This document shows, piece after piece, positions 8,271-15,959 of a stretch of DNA of 64,000 nucleotides. The notes under the pieces were generated by a model, which was not told the DNA's origin, ran no database searches, and worked only from the letters and a program-made list of their open reading frames with translations. Position numbers and translations under genes: made by a program. Within the stretch, counting starts at the first letter, position 1, and every line of letters begins with the position of its first letter. Origin of the DNA: Kitasatospora azatica KCTC 9699 (GTDB lineage: Bacteria > Actinomycetota > Actinomycetes > Streptomycetales > Streptomycetaceae); assembly GCF_000744785.1 (NCBI RefSeq), contig NZ_JQMO01000003.1:4092001-4156000 (forward strand), read 5' to 3'.

Positions 8271-9732
8271 CGGTCGGCAGCCGGACCAGCAGCTCGGCGC
8301 CCCGGCCGGCGGCGGGTTCGACGGCGTGGGCGGTGCCGCCGAGGGCTTGGGCGATGGTGCGGACCAGGGCGAGGCCGAGGCCCGCGCCGCCGGTGCTGCG
8401 GTTGCGGTCGGTGTCCAGCCGGACGAAGCGCTCGAAGACCCGTTCCCGGTCGGGCGCCGGGATGCCCGGTCCGTCGTCGGCGATGGTCAGCGCGGCCCAG
8501 CCGTCCGCCGTCCGCAGGGCGACCTCGATCCGGCCGTCGGCGTGCCGGGCGGCGTTGTCCAGCAGGTTGCGCACCAGCCGCCCGACCAGCACCTCCCGGC
8601 CGGCCGCGGTGGCGGGTGCCAGGGTGGCGGCGAAGACCAGTGCCGGGTCGGTGTGGGCCCGTTCGGCGAGCTGTTCGGCGAGCAGGTCGTGCAGCTCCAC
8701 CGTGCTGTCGAGGCAGCGGCGGTCCTCCTCGGTGCGGGCCAGCAGCAGCAGGTCGTCGGCGAGTTCCTGCAGCCGTTCGGTGTCGGTCAGCGCGCCGGCC
8801 ACCACGGCGGGCCAGGCGACGCCCTGCGGGTGGGCCAGCGGGACTTCCAGGGTGCTGCGCAGGGCGGCCAGCGGGCTGCGCAGCTCGTGCGAGGCGTCGG
8901 CGACCAGCCGGCGCTGCTCGCCCAGCGCCTTCTCCAGCCGACCGAGCGTGGTATTGGTGGTCTCGGCCAGCCTGGCGATGCCGTCCCGGGCCGCCGGCAC
9001 CGGGACGCGCTCGTGGAAGGCGCCCTCGCCGATCCGGGCCATCCGCCGCCGGATCGCCTCCACCGGGCGCAGCGCGAGCCCGGTGACCAGCCAGGCCATC
9101 GCGGCGACGAAGACCGAGCCGCAGGGCGCCACGTACCAGCCGAGGATCCGGGTCACGGTGGCTGTCGCCTGGTCGGCGTCGCGCGGGTCGATCAGCACGT
9201 AGATGGTCAGCCGCTGGTCGGGCAGCCCGTTGATCCCGGAGTACTGCGCCAGCTGGGCGCTGGTGTACACCTGGCCGGTGAGCTGCTGGTAGAAGTGCAC
9301 GCTCCGCCCGGCCAGTCCGTTCCGGCCGCCCGGCAGGGTGGTCGGCAGCGGCACGACGACCTCGGTGGCGTTGTGCCCCGGCTCCCAGTGCGTCGGCGGG
9401 GTGGCTGCGGGGAGCGGGACCGGCGGCGACAGCGGGTCGGACCAGGTGAAGAGGTTGCTGCGGCGCAGCCAGTGCCCGTCGGCGGCCACCACCACGTAGG
9501 AGGCGTCCAGGTAGGCCTCGTCGGGGGAGCCGGGGATCTTGCTCCAGACGTTCTCCACGGCGGTGGACGCCCGCGTCTGGGCTCGCCGCATCATCGCGTC
9601 GTGGACGGCCTGGCCGACCCACACCGTGCCCAGGCCGAAGGCCAGCGCCGCGGCGACCGCGGCGCCCAGCGCGGCGCGGGTACGCACACCGGGGCGCCAC
9701 CGCCACCGGCGTGGCGGCCGGTCAGCTCGCAA
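8248..9732 (-). CDS. Sensor histidine kinase of a two-component system (HK1)
   Basis: About 494 residues with EnvZ-type architecture: membrane segment near 18-40, an extracytoplasmic domain of about 155 residues, a second membrane segment near 198-222, HAMP, a HisKA box with His282 in ADASHELRSPLA, and an ATPase domain with LLDNAARH, ADDGPGIP and GGAGLGLALV. The likely start is a TTG overlapping the response-regulator stop by 11 bases, implying translational coupling; a GTG at codon 16 is the alternative. It is a close paralogue of the kinase at 11922-13406, with near-identical HAMP and HisKA parts but different sensor domains. The signal is unknown. Confidence 0.92.
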   Translation of the reverse strand: MRADRPPRRWRWRPGVRTRAALGAAVAAALAFGLGTVWVGQAVHDAMMRRAQTRASTAVENVWSKIPGSPDEAYLDASYVVVAADGHWLRRSNLFTWSDPLSPPVPLPAATPPTHWEPGHNATEVVVPLPTTLPGGRNGLAGRSVHFYQQLTGQVYTSAQLAQYSGINGLPDQRLTIYVLIDPRDADQATATVTRILGWYVAPCGSVFVAAMAWLVTGLALRPVEAIRRRMARIGEGAFHERVPVPAARDGIARLAETTNTTLGRLEKALGEQRRLVADASHELRSPLAALRSTLEVPLAHPQGVAWPAVVAGALTDTERLQELADDLLLLARTEEDRRCLDSTVELHDLLAEQLAERAHTDPALVFAATLAPATAAGREVLVGRLVRNLLDNAARHADGRIEVALRTADGWAALTIADDGPGIPAPDRERVFERFVRLDTDRNRSTGGAGLGLALVRTIAQALGGTAHAVEPAAGRGAELLVRLPTVSPSASP

Positions 9733-10399
9733 CGGGCACCAGCCGGTAGCCGATGCCGCGGACCGTCTCGATCAGGCAGTGCGCGCCGGCGCTGTCCAGT
9801 TTGCGGCGCAGCGCCGCGATGTAGACCTCCACGATGTTCACGTCGCCGCGGAAGGCGGAGTCCCAGACCGCGTCCAGGATCTCGGTCTTCGGTACCGCCT
9901 GGTCCGGGCGCCGGGCCAGGCACTCCAGCACCCCGAACTCCTTGACGGTCAGCCGCAGCTCAGTGCCGGCGATGGTGCAGCGCCGGGCCGCCGGGTCGAT
10001 CCGCAGGTCGGCGAGGGTCAGCACCGAGGGGCGGGCGGCCGCGCCCCGGCGCAGCAGTGCGCGCAGCCGGGCGGTGAGCACCACGTAGGAGAACGGCTTG
10101 CTGAGGAAGTCGTCGGCGCCGCAGTCCAGCGCCTCGGCCTCGTCGTACTCGCCGTTCTTCGCGGTGAGCATCAGGATCGGCACCGGGTTCTCCTCGCGGC
10201 GCAGCTCCTCGCAGACCCGGAAGCCGTTGATGCCGGGCAGCATCAGGTCCAGCACGACGGCGGCGTAGTCGCCGCACCGGGCGCGTTCCAGGCCGCTGAT
10301 GCCGTCGCCGACCACGTCCACCGCATAGCCCTCGGCCCGCAGGCCCTGGCTGAGCGACTGCGCGAGCCGCTCCTCGTCCTCGACCATAAGAAGGCGCAC
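9722..10399 (-). CDS. OmpR/PhoB-family response regulator
   Basis: This is a 225-residue DNA-binding regulator. The receiver domain shows the acidic pair in MVEDEERL, the phospho-acceptor Asp in VVLDLMLPG and the conserved Lys in LSKPF. A winged-helix domain fills the C-terminal half and ends VRGIGYRLVPV. I place the start at GTG 10399 because TATGAT (10411-10406 on this strand) and TTTCAG (10434-10429) form a promoter with a 17-base spacer whose transcript would begin at that codon; a TTG at 10417 would add six residues. It is coupled to HK1 and probably autoregulated through nearby TTCAG sites. Confidence 0.92.
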   Translation of the reverse strand: MRLLMVEDEERLAQSLSQGLRAEGYAVDVVGDGISGLERARCGDYAAVVLDLMLPGINGFRVCEELRREENPVPILMLTAKNGEYDEAEALDCGADDFLSKPFSYVVLTARLRALLRRGAAARPSVLTLADLRIDPAARRCTIAGTELRLTVKEFGVLECLARRPDQAVPKTEILDAVWDSAFRGDVNIVEVYIAALRRKLDSAGAHCLIETVRGIGYRLVPVAS

Positions 10400-10405
10400 C
10401 GGCTG

Positions 10406-10434
10406 ATCATAAGTCAATTCCAGGACGGCTGAAA
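10406..10434 (-). promoter_or_regulatory. Promoter of the response regulator/HK1 operon
   Basis: Read on the minus strand: TTTCAG (-35), 17 bases, TATGAT (-10), then the GTG start seven bases later, so a leaderless mRNA is predicted. The -35 itself carries the TTCAG word repeated across this intergenic region, which fits autoregulation. Confidence 0.6.
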
Positions 10435-10474
10435 CACGTTGTCCGATGTGCCGGGAAGATCCGTGCTGAACGGA

Positions 10475-10519
10475 TTTTCAGGTTCGTTCAGAATCCCTTC
10501 AGGGAGATTTTCCTAGCGT
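10475..10519 (+). promoter_or_regulatory. Phased TTCAG direct repeats and promoter of the DUF2079 gene
   Basis: TTCAG starts at 10477, 10487 and 10498, steps of 10 and 11 bases, i.e. one helical turn, as in direct-repeat sites of OmpR-family regulators. TAGCGT at 10514-10519 is a plausible -10, followed 7 bases later by the GTG at 10527. A reverse copy (CTGAA) lies at 10466-10470. The divergent response regulator is the obvious candidate binder. Confidence 0.55.
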
Positions 10520-10526
10520 CGCCGAG

Positions 10527-11888
10527 GTGAATAGCCGACGCTTCGACATCCCGAATTCCGTGTTTTCCTGGCTGCCGGTTCTCCCGGCCGCGCTGTTCGA
10601 CCTGGCGCTCTCGCTGCCCCGGCAGTGGCGGATGGAGACCACCGGCTTCGACCTGGGCATCTTCGAGCAGGCGGTGCGCGGCTACGCCGGACTCGGGGCG
10701 CCGGTGGCCACCCTCAAGGCCACCGGGTTCGACCTGCTGGGCGACCACTTCAGTCCGCTGCTCGCCGTGCTGGCGCCGGTGTACCGGCTCTTCCCGGGGG
10801 CCGCCACCCTGCTGGTGGTCCAGGCGCTGCTGCTGGCCCTGTCCTGCGGGCCGGTCACCGGGCTGGCGGTGCAACGGCTGGGGCGCGGCCGGGGAGTGGC
10901 GATCGGGCTGGCCTACGGGCTCTCCTGGGGGCTGTGGACGGCCGACCGGTTCGACTTCCACGAGGTGGCGCTGGCCGTCCCGCTGGCCGCCTGCGCGACG
11001 GTGGCGCTGGCCCGTGAGCGGTACCGGACGGCGGTCAGCTGGGCGGTGCCGCTGCTGCTGGTGAAGGAGGACCAGGGGCTGCTGCTGGCCGGGATCGGGG
11101 TATACCTGTGCTGGCGGGGGCAGCGCCGGCTCGGCGCGGCCACCGTCCTGCTCGCGGTGGCGGCCACCGCGCTGACCGTGCTGGTGCTGGTGCCGGCGCT
11201 GAACCCGGGCGGGGAGTACAGCTACGGCGCGAACGGCGCCTGGCACGGCGAGAACCCGCTCGGCCGGCTGCTGCTGCCCGGCCTCAAGTGGCAGACCGTC
11301 GCGCTGCTGCTGGCGCCCACCCTGTTCCTGGCCCTGCGCTCCCCGCTGAGCCTGCTCGCGGTGCTGCCACTGGCCGCGCGCTTCTGGTCCCCGTCCGAGA
11401 CCTACTGGGAGCCCACCCACCACTACAACGCGGTACTGATGCCGGTGCTCTTCGTCGCCCTGGTGGACGGGCTGCACCGGCTCCGCGACCGGCGGTGGCT
11501 GAGCCGTCGGGCACCGGCCGCGGCGCTGCTGCTCGCACTCGCCTGGGCGCCGCTGCCCTGCCTGAGCCCGCCGGGCCCGCAGCTGGCGGTCGCCCGGCAG
11601 ACCCTGGCGGTGATACCGGACGGGGCGAGCGTCGCGGCCGCCAACCGGCTGGCGCCGCAGCTGACCAACCGGTGCACCGTCTCGCTCTTCCCCTTCCTGA
11701 CCGCCCCCGGCGCGGCCGGCCCGAGTTGGCGGCCGGTCGCCGAGTGGGTGGCGGTGCTGGACGACCCGGATGGCTTCCCGGTGCCGACGGACCAGCAGCG
11801 GGCCGCCCAGGACGGGCTGCCGCAGGCCGGCTACCGCGTGGTGGCGGTCGGCGGCGGCGTCACGGTCTACCACTGGCGGGCCGGCTGA
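10527..11888 (+). CDS. DUF2079 polytopic membrane protein
   Basis: The 453-residue protein matches the DUF2079 family: an early acidic loop with TGFDLGIFEQAVRGYA, GDHFSPLLAVLAPVYR and DRFDFHEVALAVPLA, separated by about nine hydrophobic helices. The architecture resembles integral-membrane GT-C sugar transferases, but the family function is not known. GTG 10527 sits 7 bases after the -10 box, so the transcript is probably leaderless. It is divergent from the response regulator and flanked by two related kinases, so it is the likely output gene of this locus. Its stop codon overlaps a TGACGGTCCGTC word. Confidence 0.85.
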   Translation: MNSRRFDIPNSVFSWLPVLPAALFDLALSLPRQWRMETTGFDLGIFEQAVRGYAGLGAPVATLKATGFDLLGDHFSPLLAVLAPVYRLFPGAATLLVVQALLLALSCGPVTGLAVQRLGRGRGVAIGLAYGLSWGLWTADRFDFHEVALAVPLAACATVALARERYRTAVSWAVPLLLVKEDQGLLLAGIGVYLCWRGQRRLGAATVLLAVAATALTVLVLVPALNPGGEYSYGANGAWHGENPLGRLLLPGLKWQTVALLLAPTLFLALRSPLSLLAVLPLAARFWSPSETYWEPTHHYNAVLMPVLFVALVDGLHRLRDRRWLSRRAPAAALLLALAWAPLPCLSPPGPQLAVARQTLAVIPDGASVAAANRLAPQLTNRCTVSLFPFLTAPGAAGPSWRPVAEWVAVLDDPDGFPVPTDQQRAAQDGLPQAGYRVVAVGGGVTVYHWRAG

Positions 11889-11921
11889 CGGTCCGTCGGT
11901 CGAGCGGGTCGGCCGGCCCGG

Positions 11922-13406
11922 TCAGCCGACCAGGGGCAGCCGCACCACCAGGCGCGCACCGCGCCCGTCCGGCGGCTCCTCGGCCGTCGCCGCGCCGCCC
12001 AGCGAGCGGGCGATGGTGCGCACCAGGGCCAACCCGAGCCCGGCGCCGCCGGCGCGGCGGTTGCGGTCGGTGTCGAGTCGGACGAAGCGGTCGAAGACCC
12101 GGTCCCGGTCGGCGGCGGGGATCCCGGGACCGTCGTCGGCCACGGTCAGCACCGCCCAGCCCTCGGCGGCCTCCAGAGTGACCGTCACCTCGGCGGCGGC
12201 ATGCCGCGCTGCGTTGTCCAGCAGGTTGCGCAGGACCCGGCCGATCAGCAGCTCGCGCCCGCGCACGGTGGCCTCCTGCGCCGAGGAGCGGAAGAGCAGC
12301 CCCGGATCGGTGAGCGCACGCTCGGCGAGCTGCTCCGCGACCAGGTCGTGCAGCTCGACGCCGCCGACCTCGACGCCGCGGTCCTGGTCGGTACGGGCCA
12401 GCAGCAGCAGGTCGTCGGCCAGGTCCTGCAGCCGCTCGGTGTCGGTCAGGGCGCTCTCCACCACGCTGGGCCAGGCGACGTCCTGCGGGTGCGTCAGCGG
12501 CACCTCCAGGGCGCTGCGCAGCGCGGCGAGCGGGCTGCGCAGCTCGTGCGAGGCGTCCGCGACCAGACGGCGCTGCTCGTCCAGTGCGCGCTCCAGCCGT
12601 TCCAGGGTGGCGTTGGTGGTCTCGGCCAGCCTGGCGATGCCGTCCCGGGCCGGCGGCACCGGGACGCGCTCGTGGAAGGCCCCGTTGCCGATCCGTGCCA
12701 TGCCGCGCCGGATCCCCTCCACCGGGCGCAGCGCCAGCCCGGTGACCAGCCAGGCCATGGCGGCGACGAACAGGCAGGCGGCGGGCGCGAGGTACCAGCC
12801 GAGCAGCCGGCTGACCCGGTCCTGGGCGAGGTGCGCCTCGACGGTGTTGACCAGGACGAACGTGGTGATCCGCTGGGCCGGCAGGTCGGTGCGACCGCCG
12901 GAGCTGCTCCCGGGCCCGGCGAACAGCTCCGGACGGCCGGTCAGCTCGTTCAGCTGGGCGCTGCTCAGGGCCATCCCACCGATCCTGCGGACGAAGGTGA
13001 CGGTGCGGTCCGTCGGGTTCGGCCCGACCGGGGTCGAGACCTGGTAGCCCACGTCGGCCGGCAGCCGGAGTGTGACGGTGTCCGAGAAGCCCCCCGGGCT
13101 GGTTTGCGGCAGCGGGGGCAGGAAGCCGGTGGTGCGCCCGCTGATCCGGTCGTGCTGCGCCCAGGAGCCGTCCGCCAGCACCAGCACGTAGGCGGACTGC
13201 CGGTAGTCCGCGGGGGCGAGCGGGGTCGTCGCGACCTCGTCCAGCGCGGTGGCGTCGTGCAACGCGTTGGCCCGGGCGGTCGGCAGCCACTGGTCGTAGG
13301 CCGCCTGGCCCACCCAGACGGCGGCCAGGCCGAAGGCGAGCGCGGCGGCCAGCGCCGCGCCGATCGCGGCGCGGGTCCGCACGGATATCCGGTGCCAGAG
13401 CTGCAT
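11922..13406 (-). CDS. Sensor histidine kinase without adjacent response regulator (HK2)
   Basis: The 494-residue kinase has the same layout as HK1: two membrane segments around a sensor domain, HAMP, HisKA with ADASHELRSPLAALRS, and an ATPase with LLDNAARHA and ADDGPGIP. From HAMP to the C-terminus it is highly similar to HK1, whereas the sensor domain is different. ATG 13406 is chosen because TATGCT (13419-13414) would start a leaderless message there; ATG 13418 would add four residues. No regulator gene accompanies it, so it may phosphorylate the regulator of the HK1 pair. Confidence 0.9.
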   Translation of the reverse strand: MQLWHRISVRTRAAIGAALAAALAFGLAAVWVGQAAYDQWLPTARANALHDATALDEVATTPLAPADYRQSAYVLVLADGSWAQHDRISGRTTGFLPPLPQTSPGGFSDTVTLRLPADVGYQVSTPVGPNPTDRTVTFVRRIGGMALSSAQLNELTGRPELFAGPGSSSGGRTDLPAQRITTFVLVNTVEAHLAQDRVSRLLGWYLAPAACLFVAAMAWLVTGLALRPVEGIRRGMARIGNGAFHERVPVPPARDGIARLAETTNATLERLERALDEQRRLVADASHELRSPLAALRSALEVPLTHPQDVAWPSVVESALTDTERLQDLADDLLLLARTDQDRGVEVGGVELHDLVAEQLAERALTDPGLLFRSSAQEATVRGRELLIGRVLRNLLDNAARHAAAEVTVTLEAAEGWAVLTVADDGPGIPAADRDRVFDRFVRLDTDRNRRAGGAGLGLALVRTIARSLGGAATAEEPPDGRGARLVVRLPLVG

Positions 13407-13476
13407 GGCGATCAGCATAGGAAAATTGCTGACAGCCCGTCGGCCGGGTGCCCGGAAAACGCCGGATACTTCCTTC

Positions 13477-13491
13477 CTGAAAATTCTTCAG
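13477..13491. promoter_or_regulatory. Inverted TTCAG element upstream of HK2
   Basis: CTGAAAATTCTTCAG contains CTGAA and TTCAG as an inverted pair separated by five bases. The same word, TTCAG, forms the phased repeats between the response regulator and DUF2079 genes. It lies about 70 bases upstream of HK2 and just after the M48 gene. Confidence 0.4.
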
Positions 13492-13533
13492 AACGGAAAT
13501 ACCCGGCGTTTCGGCGAACCTGTTTCGACGTTT

Positions 13534-14586
13534 CTATTCCGCCTCGGACTTCGCGCCGCTCTTGGCGCCGTTGAAGGTGTCCCGCAGCTTGCCGCCGACC
13601 GAGCCCGCGCCGTCCGCGATGTCGCGCAGCAGACTGAAGAGCGGGTCCTTGCTCTCCTTGATCGACTTGCCGTAGGAGTCGGCGGCCGCGCGCCACTGCT
13701 CGGAGACGGTGGCGTCGGGGTCGTCCTCGCGGCGCGGGTAGGCGCCGGCCAGGATCGAGCGGTACTCCTCGCTCTCCGACCACTGCTTGAGCTTGGCCAC
13801 CCGGACCACCGCGAACGGGTGGGTCTGCGGCAGCACCTGAAGCAGCTTCAGCACGCTGTCGCGCAGGTCGCCGGCCTTGTCGTACTCGGCGGCCTGCTCG
13901 AGGAACGCGTCCACGTTCATCTCGCCCAGGTTGTGGCCGCCGGCCAGCTTCATCAGGCCGCGCATCGAGGCCTGCGGGTCCTGACCGGCCAGCAGACCGG
14001 CCCGGTCGCAGGAGAGCTCGGCCTTGCGGAACCACTCCTTGAGCGCGGTGACCAGCGCCATGATCGCCAGGTTGCCGAGCGGGATCCAGCCGACCCGGGT
14101 GGCCAGGTTGGTGAGGATCAGCAGCATCGTCCGGTAGACCGCGTGGCCGGACATCGCGTGCCCGACCTCGTGGCCGATCACGGCCCGCAGCTCCTCCTCG
14201 TCCATCAGCTCGACCAGGCCGGTGGTCACCACGATCACCGGGGCGTCCATGCCGATGCACATCGCGTTGACGTTCGGATCCTGCGTCACATACAGGTCCG
14301 GGACCTTCTCCAGGTCGAGGACGTAGGCCGCGTCCCGGACCATGTTGTAGATCTCGGGGTACTGGCGCTCGGAGGCCTTCACCGCGGTGGCCAGGAACAT
14401 CAGCCGCACGCTGCGCTCGGAGACCAGGCCGGCCAGCTTCTTCAGGATGTCGTCGAAGCCGGTCAGCTTGCGCAGCGCGACCAGCGCCGAGCGGTCGGCC
14501 GGGTGCTCCCAGGCGCGGCTGGAGATCCCGGGGAACCGCTGCCGGCGCCGGCTGGGCGTGCCGGCAGCCTGATTCGAATCGGTCAT
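13534..14586 (-). CDS. M48-family metallopeptidase
   Basis: This 350-residue zinc protease has HEVGH at residues 139-143 within AVIGHEVGHAMSGH, the downstream Glu in the RKAELSCDRAGLL segment as third ligand, and a hydrophobic stretch after the HExxH that may insert in the membrane. There is no N-terminal signal peptide. ATG 14586 follows GGAGG on the minus strand; the frame stays open upstream but the sequence there is not conserved-looking. M48 enzymes usually act in membrane-protein quality control. It lies directly upstream of the orphan kinase HK2 in the same direction. Confidence 0.88.
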   Translation of the reverse strand: MTDSNQAAGTPSRRRQRFPGISSRAWEHPADRSALVALRKLTGFDDILKKLAGLVSERSVRLMFLATAVKASERQYPEIYNMVRDAAYVLDLEKVPDLYVTQDPNVNAMCIGMDAPVIVVTTGLVELMDEEELRAVIGHEVGHAMSGHAVYRTMLLILTNLATRVGWIPLGNLAIMALVTALKEWFRKAELSCDRAGLLAGQDPQASMRGLMKLAGGHNLGEMNVDAFLEQAAEYDKAGDLRDSVLKLLQVLPQTHPFAVVRVAKLKQWSESEEYRSILAGAYPRREDDPDATVSEQWRAAADSYGKSIKESKDPLFSLLRDIADGAGSVGGKLRDTFNGAKSGAKSEAE

Positions 14587-14780
14587 GGTGCTGAGTACCT
14601 CCTGCTCGACGCCGGTCCCGGCCCTTCGCCGGCCCCCGCTGCTCGACTCTTCAACGCCTGCTCGTGCGCACTCGTCCCCGGCCACAGCGTACGGCGGGCC
14701 AGGGGCGGTGCGAACCGTCCGGTATGACCCGGCCTAAGCTGGTATCCCCGAGTCACCACCTTGCACGAGGAGCCCAGCCG

Positions 14781-14927
14781 ATGTCCCACGCCGCCTTGGT
14801 GAACCTGGCCGGACCCGTCTCCAACGAGAGCGGCCCGGGCCTCTTCCTGCGCCTGATCGTGATCGGCTCGATCGTCGGCGTCGGCCTGCTGGCCTGGGTG
14901 CTGCTGCGCGCCGGGCGCAACAACTGA
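14781..14927 (+). CDS. Small single-pass membrane protein, 48 residues
   Basis: The product is one hydrophobic helix (about residues 22-40, LRLIVIGSIVGVGLLAWVLL) with a short polar start (MSHAALVNLAGPV) and a basic end (RAGRNN). ATG 14781 has GAGG about ten bases upstream. A similar-sized membrane protein follows 141 bases later. Function unknown; no toxin or secretion partner is evident. Confidence 0.6.
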   Translation: MSHAALVNLAGPVSNESGPGLFLRLIVIGSIVGVGLLAWVLLRAGRNN

Positions 14928-15068
14928 CCGGCCTGCCTCACCTGTAGTCAGACGCGGGGAGCCGCCGCGCGGTTGCACGACCGGGCCCCGTACGATGAGC
15001 GCGCGGGCCGACCCGGTCGCCGGGACCCGCCTCCTGGCACCCACCGAGTCGAGAAGGCCCTGCCGATC

Positions 15069-15215
15069 ATGACTTCCAGCACCCTGCCCGCCCTGACCAC
15101 CCTGGCCGAGGGAAGCAACCACGAGAGCCTCAACCCGCTGCTGACCGGTGGCAGCGCGCTCTTCATCCTGCTGCTGCTGCTCTTCCTGACCACCCGTTTC
15201 AACCGGGACCGCTGA
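15069..15215 (+). CDS. Small single-pass membrane protein, 48 residues, upstream of nadD
   Basis: MTSSTLPALTTLAEGSNHES is followed by a strongly hydrophobic helix (ALFILLLLLFLTTRF) and ends NRDR. Length and layout match the preceding small protein, though the sequences differ. ATG 15069 gives the compact product; the open frame upstream is Arg/Pro-rich and looks non-coding. A strong terminator follows 30 bases after the stop. Function unknown; small membrane proteins of this kind are a recurrent feature next to nadD in relatives. Confidence 0.62.
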   Translation: MTSSTLPALTTLAEGSNHESLNPLLTGGSALFILLLLLFLTTRFNRDR

Positions 15216-15244
15216 GCCGACCGGGCCGACCGGGCAGACTGCTG

Positions 15245-15276
15245 AGGGAGCGCCCCGTGGCCACGGGACGCTCCCT
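15245..15276 (+). terminator. Terminator before nadD
   Basis: AGGGAGCG at 15245-15252 pairs with CGCTCCCT at 15269-15276, and after one mismatch CCCGT/ACGGG pairs around a GGCC loop, ending in TT. It closes the transcription unit of the small membrane protein. Confidence 0.75.
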
Positions 15277-15318
15277 TCGATGTCGACCCGATCCGCACGT
15301 CGGCTAGGGTGTGGCGCC

Positions 15319-15927
15319 ATGGGAGAGAGCACGAAGGGACGCAAGCGGCTCGGTGTGATGGGCGGCACCTTCGACCCGATCCACCACGGCCACCTGGTGG
15401 CCGCCTCCGAAGTGGCCAGCGCCTTCCATCTGGACGAGGTCGTCTTCGTGCCGACCGGGCAGCCCTGGCAGAAGACCGGCCGGGTGGTCTCCACCGCGGA
15501 GGACCGCTACCTCATGACGGTGATCGCCACCGCGGAGAACCCGCAGTTCTCGGTCAGCCGGATCGACATCGACCGCACCGGCCCCACCTACACCGTGGAC
15601 ACGCTGCGCGACCTGCGAGCCGAGCACCCGGACGCCGACCTCTTCTTCATCACCGGCGCGGACGCGCTCGCCCAGATCCTCTCCTGGCGTGACGTCGAGG
15701 AGCTCTTCGCGCTCGCCCACTTCATCGGCTGCACCCGGCCGGGGCACACTCTGACCGACGCCGGGCTGCCGGCCGGCGGAGTCTCGCTGGTCGAGGTACC
15801 GGCGCTGGCCATCTCCTCCACGGACTGCCGGCTGCGGGTCGCCAAGGGCGAGCCGGTCTGGTACCTGGTCCCGGACGGCGTGGTGCGCTACATCGACAAG
15901 CGGGCGCTCTACCAGGACGCCGGCTGA
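15319..15927 (+). CDS. nadD: Nicotinate-nucleotide adenylyltransferase
   Basis: This 202-residue enzyme joins nicotinate mononucleotide to AMP to give deamido-NAD. It shows the nucleotidyltransferase signature GGTFDPIHHGHLVAASE and, near the end, ISSTDCRLRVAKGE, the ISSTxxR-like ATP motif. ATG 15319 lies 9 bases after TAGGGT (15305-15310), so the message is probably leaderless; an upstream start at 15280 lies before that box. It is followed after 32 bases by the LCP-like gene and then rsfS, the usual streptomycete order. Confidence 0.96.
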   Translation: MGESTKGRKRLGVMGGTFDPIHHGHLVAASEVASAFHLDEVVFVPTGQPWQKTGRVVSTAEDRYLMTVIATAENPQFSVSRIDIDRTGPTYTVDTLRDLRAEHPDADLFFITGADALAQILSWRDVEELFALAHFIGCTRPGHTLTDAGLPAGGVSLVEVPALAISSTDCRLRVAKGEPVWYLVPDGVVRYIDKRALYQDAG

Positions 15928-15959
15928 GCCGGCTCGAACGGAATACCTGGAGGGACGGC

